A DNA stretch of 64,000 nucleotides from Winogradskyella sp. MH6 (GCF_022810765.1 NZ_CP094494.1:3038001-3102000), one strand, 5' to 3'; counted from the first letter of the stretch, positions 7,431-16,295 are shown. Notes: generated by a model from the letters alone, not told the origin. A program made the numbers and translations.

Positions 7431-9245
7431 TTAATTTACGAAATACATTTTCATTTCGCCTCTGTTTTTTACTGCTATTTTGCCTCTGTATTCGCATTCA
7501 AAATCATCTTTAACGATGTTATAGGTGTCTTCTGAAATGTTGATTCGTCCAGCTTCGGAACTACTTTCCATACGCGATGCAATATTTACGGTATCTCCCC
7601 AAATATCATAGGCAAACTTTTTTGAGCCAACCACACCTGCTACTACTGCACCTGTGTTAATGCCTATTCTAATATCAAAGGTGGCATCTGTATAGTCATC
7701 GTGTTTGGCTTTATTTACAAAGGCATTCATTTCTTTGGCTGCCATAATCATTTCTTTGGCTTGATCCTTTTCATCAAAACTTAAACCACCAACTGCCATG
7801 TAGGCATCACCAATGGTCTTAATCTTTTCTAGTCCATATTTTTCTACGATGCTATCGAACTCTGTAAAGTAATGATCTATGGTTTTTACCAGTTTTTCTG
7901 GAGACAGGTTTTCTGCATAACTTGTAAACCCTTTAAAATCTGTAAACAGTACCGTTACGGACGGATACTTCTTGGCCTCTACTCTACCCTTGTCTTTTAG
8001 CTCTTTGGCGGTTTCTTCTGGTAGAATGTTTAATAATAAATCGTCGGAACGTTGTTTTTCTGCGGCAATGATTTTATTGGTGGCTTTTACATATTTGTGT
8101 CTTCTGAACAACCCATACGCTAATAAGGATGTAAGCAATAGAATACCAACGGTTGACCAGATGATAATGCGCTGATTTTTTCGTTTTTGGGTTTCAACCT
8201 TTAGTTCGGCTTCTTTTTTGCCTACTTCGAGATTGGCCATATTTTGGACATTCTCAAGATTAATGATGCTGTCTTGATAGATATCGTGTTGGATATACCG
8301 CTCTAGAGCTTCTTTGTAGTTTCCAGAATTCTGCATGAGTTCTGATAGCTGTAGATTCGCATTACTGATTTGGTCTTTTAGTTTGTGCTTGGTTGCCAGT
8401 TCTAAGCTTTTGTTTGCATATTCTGTAGCTGCTTCAAAATTTTGCTGTTCTTGGTATATATCTGATATGTAGTTTAAAAATTCTGAAATGGGATAATATT
8501 CTTCATTAGCTTCTAGAATTTCTATGGCTTCGTTCATATAGTCTTTAGCGAGCTCATCTTTGCCTTGTTTGGCATAGACCATACCAGTATTTCCTAAATT
8601 GTAGGCCTTTCCTATTTTATAATCTAATTTTTCAAACAGCTCTCCAGATTCTACAAAATGTCTTAAGGCTTTATCATATTGCTCGGTTTTGTAATATTCG
8701 TCTCCTGCATTCAAAAGAGCATTGGCTAACTCTATTGAGTCATTTCTCTTTCTGAAAACGGTAATTGCCTCTTTATAATATTTCTCTGCACTTTCTGAAT
8801 TACCAATCATGGAATAAGTATCTGCAATTGAGACTAGCAAACTTGACGAAGTTGTCTTAAATTTCCCTTTCTCTGCTAAATCCATACAAATAAAATAGTT
8901 TTCTAAGGATTTATGATATTCCCCTTTTAACTGTAAAGCATTAGCCTTTTCTAAAAATCCAAGAGTTCTATAATGAAGAATTGACCTGAAATTAGGTCTA
9001 GATTTGTTATTAAGAGTAGAATCCTTATTAGTTGCTTCAATTAATAAATTTGAATACAATAATTTTTCATCAGGATTTGTTTCTCCTTGAACAATATATG
9101 AGAGTAATAAAATTCTATTTTCAATGGCTTTGGAATCTCTATATTCCTTTTTTAAAATGTCTACTCGTAATTGTTCCTTATCAACTTCTTGTGCATGAAT
9201 AGAAATAATTAAAAAATTTATTAATACTGCATAAATATACTTCAT
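7431..9245 (-). CDS. TPR-domain class III adenylate cyclase, membrane-bound
   Basis: Makes a cyclic nucleotide, most likely cAMP, in response to an extracytoplasmic cue. The start chosen (ATG at 9245) gives a clean signal sequence, MKYIYAVLINFLIISIHAQ; an upstream ATG at 9278 would add 11 residues. After it come about six TPR-like helical repeats (for example KAYNLGNTGMVYAKQGKDEL), a coiled region, one membrane helix (IIIWSTVGILLLTSLLAYGL) and a cytoplasmic class III cyclase domain. The two metal-binding aspartates lie in LFTDFKGFT and KTIGDAYMAVGG; K in EKIKTIGDAY and D in FAYDIWGD match the adenine-specifying pair, and NIASRMES supplies the transition-state Asn and Arg. So the enzyme looks active and ATP-specific. 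It lies 100 nt downstream of the 142-residue orphan gene. Confidence 0.88.
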   Translation of the reverse strand: MKYIYAVLINFLIISIHAQEVDKEQLRVDILKKEYRDSKAIENRILLLSYIVQGETNPDEKLLYSNLLIEATNKDSTLNNKSRPNFRSILHYRTLGFLEKANALQLKGEYHKSLENYFICMDLAEKGKFKTTSSSLLVSIADTYSMIGNSESAEKYYKEAITVFRKRNDSIELANALLNAGDEYYKTEQYDKALRHFVESGELFEKLDYKIGKAYNLGNTGMVYAKQGKDELAKDYMNEAIEILEANEEYYPISEFLNYISDIYQEQQNFEAATEYANKSLELATKHKLKDQISNANLQLSELMQNSGNYKEALERYIQHDIYQDSIINLENVQNMANLEVGKKEAELKVETQKRKNQRIIIWSTVGILLLTSLLAYGLFRRHKYVKATNKIIAAEKQRSDDLLLNILPEETAKELKDKGRVEAKKYPSVTVLFTDFKGFTSYAENLSPEKLVKTIDHYFTEFDSIVEKYGLEKIKTIGDAYMAVGGLSFDEKDQAKEMIMAAKEMNAFVNKAKHDDYTDATFDIRIGINTGAVVAGVVGSKKFAYDIWGDTVNIASRMESSSEAGRINISEDTYNIVKDDFECEYRGKIAVKNRGEMKMYFVN

Positions 9246-9345
9246 TGAATATTTAAAAAAAGTATTAAAATGAACCATAAGTGATTATAAAATATTGATA
9301 AATGCTTAATTTTAGTGGTTTAGTTTTTCTAAGTATTGATATGAT

Positions 9346-9774
9346 TTAATCTCTTTTCTTTATTTGAAGTTTTGGATCTATTGTAAACAGCTCATCACCA
9401 CGATAGCCACTATCAAAGGTTATAGAATATTTAGCCACTAAATTATGATCGGTATTATTATCACCTAATACAGCGACCCAAGAGCCGTCACCAACGTCAT
9501 AAGGTGGCTTTTCAAAGAAGCCCTCGGGTGCATCTTTAAATTCAATATTAGTTATTAATGCAAGATGCTCACGTCCACTTGCGTCAGAAATATTCCAACT
9601 TATCAAGGTATTTGCATCTGCAACACTATCGAAGCTAGTCTTATCTCCAGGGACGTCATAGCCATCACTTGGGATATTGTCTTTAAAATCTATATATTTT
9701 AAAAAGTTAGTTCGGTCTCTATGCATATCTTCAGCATTGATTGTAATACTTACCGCTACAGATTGATTTCCCAT
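9346..9774 (-). CDS. Orphan beta-domain protein, paralogue of the upstream gene
   Basis: A 142-residue protein without signal peptide. Not recognised with certainty; the opening SVAVSITINAEDM and overall strand pattern faintly recall inclusion-body (PixA/AidA-like) proteins. Its C-terminus KYSITF-...-LFTIDPKLQIKKRD is shared with the next gene upstream (9786-10910), whose last 13 residues read FIIDPKLQIKKRD. The central NTLISWNISDASGREHL corresponds to NQQIIWTAVPKTGNTEV in that neighbour. So the two are paralogues and this is the compact form. Gap to the upstream gene is 11 nt, so they form one operon, perhaps with the cyclase. Confidence 0.65.
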   Translation of the reverse strand: MGNQSVAVSITINAEDMHRDRTNFLKYIDFKDNIPSDGYDVPGDKTSFDSVADANTLISWNISDASGREHLALITNIEFKDAPEGFFEKPPYDVGDGSWVAVLGDNNTDHNLVAKYSITFDSGYRGDELFTIDPKLQIKKRD

Positions 9775-9785
9775 GATTTATTAAT

Positions 9786-10910
9786 TTAATCTCTTTTTTT
9801 AATTTGAAGTTTAGGATCAATAATAAAAGTTCGTGTGCTAAATGGCATGGCAGCGACAGAGTGCCAGGCATTTTCGTTGTAATTTGACATGTATTGCAGC
9901 TGTGGTCCTGAAAAGATAATAGGTCCTCTAACGCTGTTTCCTGCAATACCTTCAACGTTATCATAAGGTGCATTGGCGACAGCTGTCCATATACCATCAT
10001 TAGACCTATACACTTTATTACCTCCATAAATTACTGTACCATTTCTATAGGTACCGCTCATTCCTTCTATCTCAATTGGTGCATCAATCATTGATTGCCA
10101 TCTATTATCATTATAACTCATCATACATTGCACTTTATTGCCTGCATAAACAATAGGGCCTCCTAAATTATCTCCTGCAATGCCTTCTATATCAAAAGGA
10201 GCATTAGCTACCTCTACCCAAATCCCTTGGTTATAATTGTCTATGTAGGCTACACGACTGCCATTGTAAACGATGACTCCTCTGCTGTTTTCGCCAGTAA
10301 TTCCTTGGATTGGGAATGGTGCTGGTGTTATTTCAACCCATTGGTTACTCGCAAAACCATTCATGTAGGCTACACGATTTCCAGAATAAATAATAGCACC
10401 ACTTGTATTGTAACCTGCAATACCCTCAATTTCGAAGGGAGCTTCAGCAACAACATGCCAAACATTATCTTGATAACTATCCATGTAAGCCACGGTTTTG
10501 CCTAAATACACCATAGGACCGTTTTCATTGCTACCCGCTATACCTTCATAGCCATTTAATCCGATAGTAATACTGTATTTTTCTTCATCGTCTGGATTGA
10601 AATTGCCATTTTTAATTTTTGCAGTAAAGACGTTATGACCATCACCACGTTTAATGGTTTGCATAATCTCCTTTCCGGATTTGTGCTTTACATCTTGAAA
10701 AAAAACTTCAGTATTACCAGTTTTTGGTACAGCTGTCCATATTATTTGTTGGTTTTTTTCGACTTGTGAGGTGTAGTTTTCTGGATGGCCTGGTTGCTCT
10801 ATAGGTCCTCCTAGTCCTTGTGAAAACACAACAGCATAATTTTTGTTTTCTTCTGTAATGTTATCTGTGTCTACAGTGACCGTAATATTAATTGGTGTTG
10901 GGTTACTCAT
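9786..10910 (-). CDS. Orphan beta-domain protein with inserted six-repeat propeller-like region
   Basis: A 374-residue cytoplasmic protein. Residues 1-120 resemble the 142-residue neighbour (INITVTVDTDNI, NQQIIWTAVP, EKYSITIGLNG). From about 121 to 360 come six repeats of about 40 residues with consensus EGIAG-x-N-xx-G-x-I-x-Y-x-G-N-x-V-AYM ... W-xx-V-xx-APF-x-I; the fifth is a few residues shorter. The last 15 residues RTFIIDPKLQIKKRD then return to the beta domain. The repeats have the spacing of four-stranded propeller blades or tachylectin-like units, but no family is assigned with confidence. The propeller is thus placed in the loop before the last strand of the beta domain. Function unknown; ligand or glycan sensing is only a guess. 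Confidence 0.7.
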   Translation of the reverse strand: MSNPTPINITVTVDTDNITEENKNYAVVFSQGLGGPIEQPGHPENYTSQVEKNQQIIWTAVPKTGNTEVFFQDVKHKSGKEIMQTIKRGDGHNVFTAKIKNGNFNPDDEEKYSITIGLNGYEGIAGSNENGPMVYLGKTVAYMDSYQDNVWHVVAEAPFEIEGIAGYNTSGAIIYSGNRVAYMNGFASNQWVEITPAPFPIQGITGENSRGVIVYNGSRVAYIDNYNQGIWVEVANAPFDIEGIAGDNLGGPIVYAGNKVQCMMSYNDNRWQSMIDAPIEIEGMSGTYRNGTVIYGGNKVYRSNDGIWTAVANAPYDNVEGIAGNSVRGPIIFSGPQLQYMSNYNENAWHSVAAMPFSTRTFIIDPKLQIKKRD

Positions 10911-11035
10911 AATTATTTTGGTTTAATTGGTTAATAGCTAGTTTGATAAGGTAAGGGAATTATGAAGTAATAGGACGTTATGTATTACTGGTACTCAATA
11001 GAATGCCACTTTACATATTGAAGTAAACGGGAATG

Positions 11036-11068
11036 TATCATATGTGGTCAACAATTAAACATATGATA
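11036..11068. promoter_or_regulatory. Inverted repeat, candidate operator
   Basis: TATCATATG, 15 nt, CATATGATA: perfect 9-bp arms about 130 bp upstream of the propeller gene start. It could bind a dimeric regulator or form a weak hairpin. No neighbouring U-tract, so it is not a terminator. Confidence 0.35.
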
Positions 11069-11212
11069 AGCAAGATCATGGTGCTACCACAATAGTATAT
11101 TTAGGGATAACAAAAAGTTTGGGAGTGTTTCTTGCAGAAAAGAGGTGAATATAAAAATACACAATATTTTTATGCTTTCCTAATAAAACGTCTGTATGGC
11201 TATTGATTTTAT

Positions 11213-11240
11213 AAAAAAAACCCGATTAAAAAATCAGGCT
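11213..11240 (-). terminator. Terminator of the helicase gene
   Basis: On the minus strand AGCCTGATTTTTTAATCGGG is followed by a run of eight T. The stem pairs CCTGATT with AATCGGG (one G-T pair). It begins about 30 nt after the helicase stop codon. Confidence 0.65.
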
Positions 11241-11269
11241 TCTATTATTTATTTTCTAATACAAGTGTA

Positions 11270-12823
11270 TTAATCCTCTGGCGGATAGCCATGGATTTCT
11301 TCGAACTTTTCATCGAAATTAGTACGTAGGTACGAGTTGAGTTTCTTTTGGTAATCGTCTTTTAACCATTTTAAGAAATTGTGTGTGCTCTTGCTAATAC
11401 ACTTAGCGTATACTTCAATACGTTGGTTGATATCGTCTTTTAACAATTTGGCTAATGCTAAGGCATCGTATACATCTTCGCTGTTCTCGATACAGATTTT
11501 AGCATGATGTTCTATTGAACGCTCTAAAACCACTTTAGAAGATTCACCAGCATCAACAGCGTCCTTGTAGCATTGTCTGATATCAAAGTAGGTGTCCTCG
11601 GACTTTGCAAACTCCCCTTTTATTTCGTCATCTAAATCGTGTTTAAAACCAGCTTCAATAGCTTCGTCATCCTTAATGCGGTCTGCATACCAGTTAGGAG
11701 ATTTAAAAATCAGTTGCCAATCTAAATCGGCTCCCCAAGGTCCGAAACGGTATAAGTTATTACCAAGGTCTATTACCGTAAACTTTTCTTTATTGTTTAG
11801 AATACGAGAGCCACGACCAATCATCTGGTAGTATAATGTTAAGGATTTTGTAGCTCTGTTGAGTATAATTGTATCTATAGTAGGCTCATCAAAACCCGTT
11901 GTTAGGATACTTACTGAGGTTAGGATGGCATTTGGAGTTTCGTGAAACCAATCTAAAATCTGTTTACGTTGCTTTTTGGTAGCTGTATTATCTAAATGCA
12001 TAATTGGCAAACCAGCTTCCCTAAAGGCATAATACACACTAATTGAAGTATTGATACCATTATTGAAAATAAGCGTCTTCTTACCTAGCGAATGTTTTTT
12101 GTAGGCATCTACTGTTTTTTGAAGCATTGCCGGACTGGTGTATAAATCTTCGGAAGACTTTACGGTATAATCACCATTAGAACCTACTTCTAGCGATGTT
12201 AATCCCATATCATAAGCATAGGTTTCGCAACGCGCCAGGAATTCGTTTTCTATAAGGTTTTCAATGGTTTCTCCGGTAATGAGTTCGTTGTAGTTACCTT
12301 TCATAGGTAACTCTTTATTAGAACTCAACGGTGTTGCGGTAACACCTAGGATAAAGGATTTTTCAAAGAACTTAAACAACTTTGTAAACGAGTTGTAATG
12401 TGCCTCATCAATAATTACCAAGCCAACATCTGAGATGTCTAGCATATCATCATTAAGACGGTTGTTTAAGGTTTCTACCATAGCCACAAAGCACGAGTAT
12501 TCTGCCTGGTCATCTAAATTTGCTTTACTGTTTACCACTTTGTTGGTAACACCAAAACTATTCAACATTTTAGATGTTTGGTTGCAAAGCTCAATACGAT
12601 GCGTCATTACCAAAACCTTTTTATTGTGGTTTTTTAAGTACTGACGTACCATTTCAGAAAAGATAACCGTTTTTCCACCACCTGTAGGCAATTGATACAA
12701 TAAGTGGTAATCGTCTGGAGCGTTATCAAATTTTTCGAAGATCTGGCTTATGGCTCCTTGTTGGTAATCGTATAATTCTTTATCGGTTTTCTTTTCTTGA
12801 ACAGCTTGGTTTGTTTGCGACAT
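11270..12823 (-). CDS. DEAD/DEAH-box SF2 helicase
   Basis: A 517-residue superfamily 2 helicase of the type III restriction / RadD-like branch, an ATP-driven DNA translocase. Motif I is QLPTGGGKTVIFSEM, motif II IIDEAHYN (DEAH), motif III GVTATP, and the second RecA domain has LTTGFDEPTIDTIIL and QMIGRGSR (motif VI). The C-terminal 150 residues are acidic and helical and not recognised. There is no nuclease or methylase beside it, so it is a stand-alone housekeeping or repair helicase, not part of a restriction system. It is divergent from the M23 peptidase gene and ends in its own terminator. Confidence 0.88.
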   Translation of the reverse strand: MSQTNQAVQEKKTDKELYDYQQGAISQIFEKFDNAPDDYHLLYQLPTGGGKTVIFSEMVRQYLKNHNKKVLVMTHRIELCNQTSKMLNSFGVTNKVVNSKANLDDQAEYSCFVAMVETLNNRLNDDMLDISDVGLVIIDEAHYNSFTKLFKFFEKSFILGVTATPLSSNKELPMKGNYNELITGETIENLIENEFLARCETYAYDMGLTSLEVGSNGDYTVKSSEDLYTSPAMLQKTVDAYKKHSLGKKTLIFNNGINTSISVYYAFREAGLPIMHLDNTATKKQRKQILDWFHETPNAILTSVSILTTGFDEPTIDTIILNRATKSLTLYYQMIGRGSRILNNKEKFTVIDLGNNLYRFGPWGADLDWQLIFKSPNWYADRIKDDEAIEAGFKHDLDDEIKGEFAKSEDTYFDIRQCYKDAVDAGESSKVVLERSIEHHAKICIENSEDVYDALALAKLLKDDINQRIEVYAKCISKSTHNFLKWLKDDYQKKLNSYLRTNFDEKFEEIHGYPPED

Positions 12824-12884
12824 ATATGTATTGTGAAATTTAAAAGTGCAAAATTAAGGCTTTTTAGTCGATGAATAAAGTGAT

Positions 12885-12914
12885 TTGCGATTAACAATAT
12901 TTGTTTTAATTTAG
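12885..12914 (+). promoter_or_regulatory. Promoter of the M23 peptidase gene
   Basis: TTG at 12885-12887, 19 nt, then TAATTTAG at 12907-12914, one base short of the Bacteroidota -7 consensus TAnnTTTG. It would start transcription about 25 nt before the ATG. Confidence 0.4.
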
Positions 12915-12947
12915 CGTTCTTTCAACCGAAAGCATATTTATAATTTA

Positions 12948-13883
12948 ATGAAAACCCTTCTTTTTGCCTTTTCATTTTTTATGAGTTTAACCTGTGTTAT
13001 TGCACAAAATGAAAGCTCATCTGAAACTTTAAAAATCACATTACCATCAACTTACAAGAAAGCCAATCTGGTTAAAGAAATAGAAATTCCTTTAGCATCA
13101 GGTAGCGATACCCTACTTAGCGATTTGCCAGATATTAAGGCTGAGTATTGGGATACAACTGTATACAATCCTTATAAAAATATTGCGGTAACTGAGTTCC
13201 CAATCAACATCACATTTTCTGATAGTACTTATGCATCACCTGTACCACACACAAAAGTTATTACCTCTCGTTACGGCTGGCGCAGAGGACGACCACACAA
13301 AGGTATTGATATTGATTTGGTAACCGGAGACTCTGTTGTTTCTATACTAGATGGTGTAGTTAGGTTTGCCAGATACAGTCGTGGTCATGGAAAAACGGTT
13401 GTTGTGCGTCATTTTAATGGCTTAGAAACCACTTATGCGCATCTTTCGCATATTGCAGTAAAAGCCAACGACACCCTTAAAAAAGGTCAGTATCTAGGTA
13501 AAGGTGGTAATACAGGACGCTCAACAGGTAGCCATTTGCATCTTGTAACAAGCTATAAAGGAGAATACATTCATCCTGAGTACCTTTTTAATTTTGACGC
13601 TACCAATACGATTCGTTCTCAAGATCTTTGGGTTACACACAAATGGACCAGAACCACTTACCACAGCTCTAGAGGCTTGGCCAAACTTACCTTATTTAAC
13701 ACTAAGGAAGAAGCCTTAGCCAGTTTAGAAAAACAGCGTAAAGTTTATGTGGTTAGAAAAGGAGATACTTTATCCCGAATTTCTAAACGCAACCAAACGA
13801 GTATTGCTTCTATTTGCAGAACCAATAAGATAAAACGTACTTCTACACTACGGATTGGTCAAAAGCTAATTTTAGAGCTTTAA
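12948..13883 (+). CDS. M23 peptidase with C-terminal LysM
   Basis: A 311-residue envelope hydrolase that likely cuts peptidoglycan cross-links. Residues 1-19 are a signal peptide. The M23 (LytM) domain shows the zinc ligands in the spaced motifs RPHKGIDIDL (HxxxD), TYAHLSH and GSHLHLV (HxH). The C-terminal 45 residues form a LysM domain (VVRKGDTLSRISKRNQTSIA) that binds N-acetylglucosamine chains. All metal ligands are present, so it looks catalytically active. Its gene is followed 47 nt later by topoisomerase III on the same strand; a shared transcript is possible. Confidence 0.9.
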   Translation: MKTLLFAFSFFMSLTCVIAQNESSSETLKITLPSTYKKANLVKEIEIPLASGSDTLLSDLPDIKAEYWDTTVYNPYKNIAVTEFPINITFSDSTYASPVPHTKVITSRYGWRRGRPHKGIDIDLVTGDSVVSILDGVVRFARYSRGHGKTVVVRHFNGLETTYAHLSHIAVKANDTLKKGQYLGKGGNTGRSTGSHLHLVTSYKGEYIHPEYLFNFDATNTIRSQDLWVTHKWTRTTYHSSRGLAKLTLFNTKEEALASLEKQRKVYVVRKGDTLSRISKRNQTSIASICRTNKIKRTSTLRIGQKLILEL

Positions 13884-13930
13884 AAATTCTATATTTTATT
13901 TATTTTGCAGTCTTTAAAACTCTGTAAAAT

Positions 13931-16162
13931 TTGAAAGTCTGTATTGCCGAAAAACCGAGTGTTGCAAGAGAAATTGCAAGTGTTTTGGGTGCCAACACCA
14001 AGCGTGATGGTTACTTTGAAGGCAATGGCTATGCTGTAACTTATACTTTTGGTCATCTTTGTACACTTTGTGAACCGAGTGATTACAAGCCTTATTGGAA
14101 AAGTTGGGATTTGAACAATCTTCCGATGCTTCCTGAGAAGTTTAAAATTAAGGTTGCAGACAATCAAGGTATCAAAAAGCAATTCAAAATTGTTAAAAGC
14201 CTTTTTGATAAAGCAGAAGTCGTTATTAACTGTGGTGATGCCGGACAAGAAGGAGAATTAATACAGCGTTGGGTACTCAGTGAAGCCAAATACAAAGGCA
14301 AAGTTCAGCGTTTATGGATTTCATCCTTAACAACAGAAGCTATTAAAGAAGGTTTTGAAAACCTAAAGCCAGCCGAAGACTATGATAATTTGTATTATGC
14401 AGGTTTTTCTAGATCTATAGGAGATTGGCTTTTAGGTATTAATGCTACACGTTTATATACCGTAAAACATGGTGGCTATAAACAAGTGTTATCTGTAGGT
14501 CGTGTGCAGACTCCTACCCTTGCGATGTTGGTGAATCGCTATAAAGAAATTGAGAACTTTGTACCACAGCCTTACTGGGAATTGCAAACCTTATACAGAG
14601 ATACGCTTTTTAGCTACGAAGAAGGACGTTTCCTAAACATGGAGGATGGTGAAAAGCTAGCCAATAAAGTTAAGGAGCATGAGTTTGAAATTGTTTCAAT
14701 AAGCAAGAAAAAAGGTACCGAATATGCGCCCAAGCTTTTTGACCTTACAGGACTGCAAGTGTATTGTAATACCAAGTTTGGTTTTTCGGCAGATGATACT
14801 CTAAAAATAGCGCAACGATTGTATGAAAAAAAGGTGGTTACCTATCCTAGAGTTGACACCACGTTTTTACCCAATGATATTTATCCAAAGGTTAAAGGCA
14901 TATTATCTAAACTAACTGATTACGTTTCGCTTATACAACCTTTATTAAATAAAAAGATAAAGAAGTCTTCTAAGGTTTTTAATGACAAAAAAGTTACCGA
15001 TCATCATGCTATAATTCCCACCGGAATGCAAACGCATTTGCAACCAGCAGAGCAGCAAGTTTATGATATTATCGTAAAACGTTTTATTGCTGTTTTTTAT
15101 GAAGATTGTAAAGTGTCTAATACCACAGTTATTGGAAAAGCTGATGATGTAAACTTTAAAACTACAGGAAAGGAAATTTTATCTAAAGGCTGGCGTGTTG
15201 TGTTTGAGAAGAAAGATGCTTCGACTGCGCTCAGCATGACAAAAGATACTATTTTACCAACTTTTACCAAAGGTGAAAAAGGACCACACGAACCTTCGTT
15301 TTTAGAAAAACTGACCAAACCACCAAAACAATATACCGAAGCTTCTCTCCTACGCGCTATGGAAACGGCAGGCAAACAAGTGGATGATGATGAGCTACGC
15401 GACCTAATGAAGGAGAACGGTATTGGTCGTCCGTCTACACGTGCCAATATTATTGAAACACTTTTTAAGCGTAAATACATTAAAAGAAATAAAAAGCAGA
15501 TTTTACCAACGGTTACAGGTATTCAGTTGATAGATACCATTCAGAATGAACTCTTAAAATCTGCTGAACTTACAGGTACTTGGGAAAAGCAATTAAAGGA
15601 TATTGAAAAAGGTGACATTAGTGCCAATGCTTTTATTAAAGGTATGAAACGCATGGTTGATGCTTTGGTATATGAAGTACGAAGCGAAAAGGTAGAAACA
15701 CGTATTTCTGCCGTAAACAATAAACCTGTTGGAAAGTCGAAATCGAAGGCGAAGTCTAAAAATGAAAAATTGATTGGTACTACTTGCCCTAAATGCCAAA
15801 ACGGACAATTGGTAAAAGGAAAATCGGCTTATGGCTGTACCCTTTACGGCAAAGGTTGTGATTTTGTACTACCTTTTATGTATGGTGCTAAAAAGATTTC
15901 TGAGAATCAGTATTTACGATTACTAAGCAAAGGTTCAACGGTGAATCTTAAAGGTTTTAAAATACAAGGAGAATCTATTGAGGGCTTATTGCGTTTTGAT
16001 GATAACTTCAAACTAAAACTAGAACCAAAGCAAACCGCTAAAAGACAGGTTAAAGCTGGTGATGCTTGCCCAAAGTGTAAAACAGGTACCATTTTAAAAG
16101 GGAAAACTGCTTTTGGGTGTAGTAATTATAAAACGGGGTGTGACTTTAGGGTTGGCTTTTAA
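13931..16162 (+). CDS. topB: DNA topoisomerase III (type IA)
   Basis: A 743-residue type IA topoisomerase that passes single strands through a transient break. Start is TTG at 13931, giving MKVCIAEKPSVAREIA, the correct N-terminus for the TOPRIM domain (E7, K8). The catalytic tyrosine is Y305 in VVTYPRVDT. Two zinc ribbons end the protein (CPKC...GC...GC near 620-645 and again near 715-740). Two oddities: the TOPRIM DxDxE motif reads D103-A-G-Q-E107, lacking the middle aspartate; and codons for residues 429-438 (DASTALSMTK) are a copy of a dispersed palindromic repeat (15215-15242). The frame is intact, so the enzyme is probably functional. Confidence 0.9.
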   Translation: MKVCIAEKPSVAREIASVLGANTKRDGYFEGNGYAVTYTFGHLCTLCEPSDYKPYWKSWDLNNLPMLPEKFKIKVADNQGIKKQFKIVKSLFDKAEVVINCGDAGQEGELIQRWVLSEAKYKGKVQRLWISSLTTEAIKEGFENLKPAEDYDNLYYAGFSRSIGDWLLGINATRLYTVKHGGYKQVLSVGRVQTPTLAMLVNRYKEIENFVPQPYWELQTLYRDTLFSYEEGRFLNMEDGEKLANKVKEHEFEIVSISKKKGTEYAPKLFDLTGLQVYCNTKFGFSADDTLKIAQRLYEKKVVTYPRVDTTFLPNDIYPKVKGILSKLTDYVSLIQPLLNKKIKKSSKVFNDKKVTDHHAIIPTGMQTHLQPAEQQVYDIIVKRFIAVFYEDCKVSNTTVIGKADDVNFKTTGKEILSKGWRVVFEKKDASTALSMTKDTILPTFTKGEKGPHEPSFLEKLTKPPKQYTEASLLRAMETAGKQVDDDELRDLMKENGIGRPSTRANIIETLFKRKYIKRNKKQILPTVTGIQLIDTIQNELLKSAELTGTWEKQLKDIEKGDISANAFIKGMKRMVDALVYEVRSEKVETRISAVNNKPVGKSKSKAKSKNEKLIGTTCPKCQNGQLVKGKSAYGCTLYGKGCDFVLPFMYGAKKISENQYLRLLSKGSTVNLKGFKIQGESIEGLLRFDDNFKLKLEPKQTAKRQVKAGDACPKCKTGTILKGKTAFGCSNYKTGCDFRVGF
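15215..15242. repeat. Dispersed palindromic repeat inside the topB coding sequence
   Basis: The stretch GATGCTTCGACTGCGCTCAG followed by CATGACAA has the same ends (ATGCT...AGCATGACAA) as the intergenic repeats at 5375, 5742 and 7281, and the same core GACTGCGCTCAG as a copy just after the gene (16171-16189). It is in frame and adds about nine residues. Confidence 0.6.
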
Positions 16163-16170
16163 TAAACTTT

Positions 16171-16189
16171 GACTGCGCTCAGCCTGACA
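16171..16189. repeat. Dispersed repeat copy downstream of topB
   Basis: GACTGCGCTCAGCCTGACA, one base different from the repeat inside topB. It lies 9 nt after the topB stop codon. Confidence 0.6.
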
Positions 16190-16295
16190 TCAAAACTTAG
16201 ATTGACTTTATTGGAATATAAAAATCCTCTTCAGAATCTGGCCTACACCCATGACTTGAAAATGCGGTATATCATCTATAGCGCGCATACTGAGT

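Larger units (their letters stand above)
10911..11269. other. Intergenic region of 359 bp upstream of the propeller gene
   Basis: No open reading frame of merit. It contains a perfect 9-bp inverted repeat with a 15-nt spacer (TATCATATG at 11036-11044, CATATGATA at 11060-11068) and, at its right end, the terminator of the helicase gene (11213-11240). The rest is AT-rich. The promoter of the propeller gene must lie here, but no clean TAnnTTTG could be fixed. Confidence 0.5.

Noticed and set aside
9731..10027. 98-codon minus-strand frame bridging the two orphan beta genes
   Set aside because: Out of frame with both well-supported genes and without their conserved pattern.
11270..12823. Restriction or anti-phage system around the SF2 helicase
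   Set aside because: Neighbours are housekeeping genes; no methylase, nuclease or specificity subunit is adjacent.
13889..14248. 119-codon frame opposite topB start
   Set aside because: Fully antisense to the conserved TOPRIM region; low-complexity translation.
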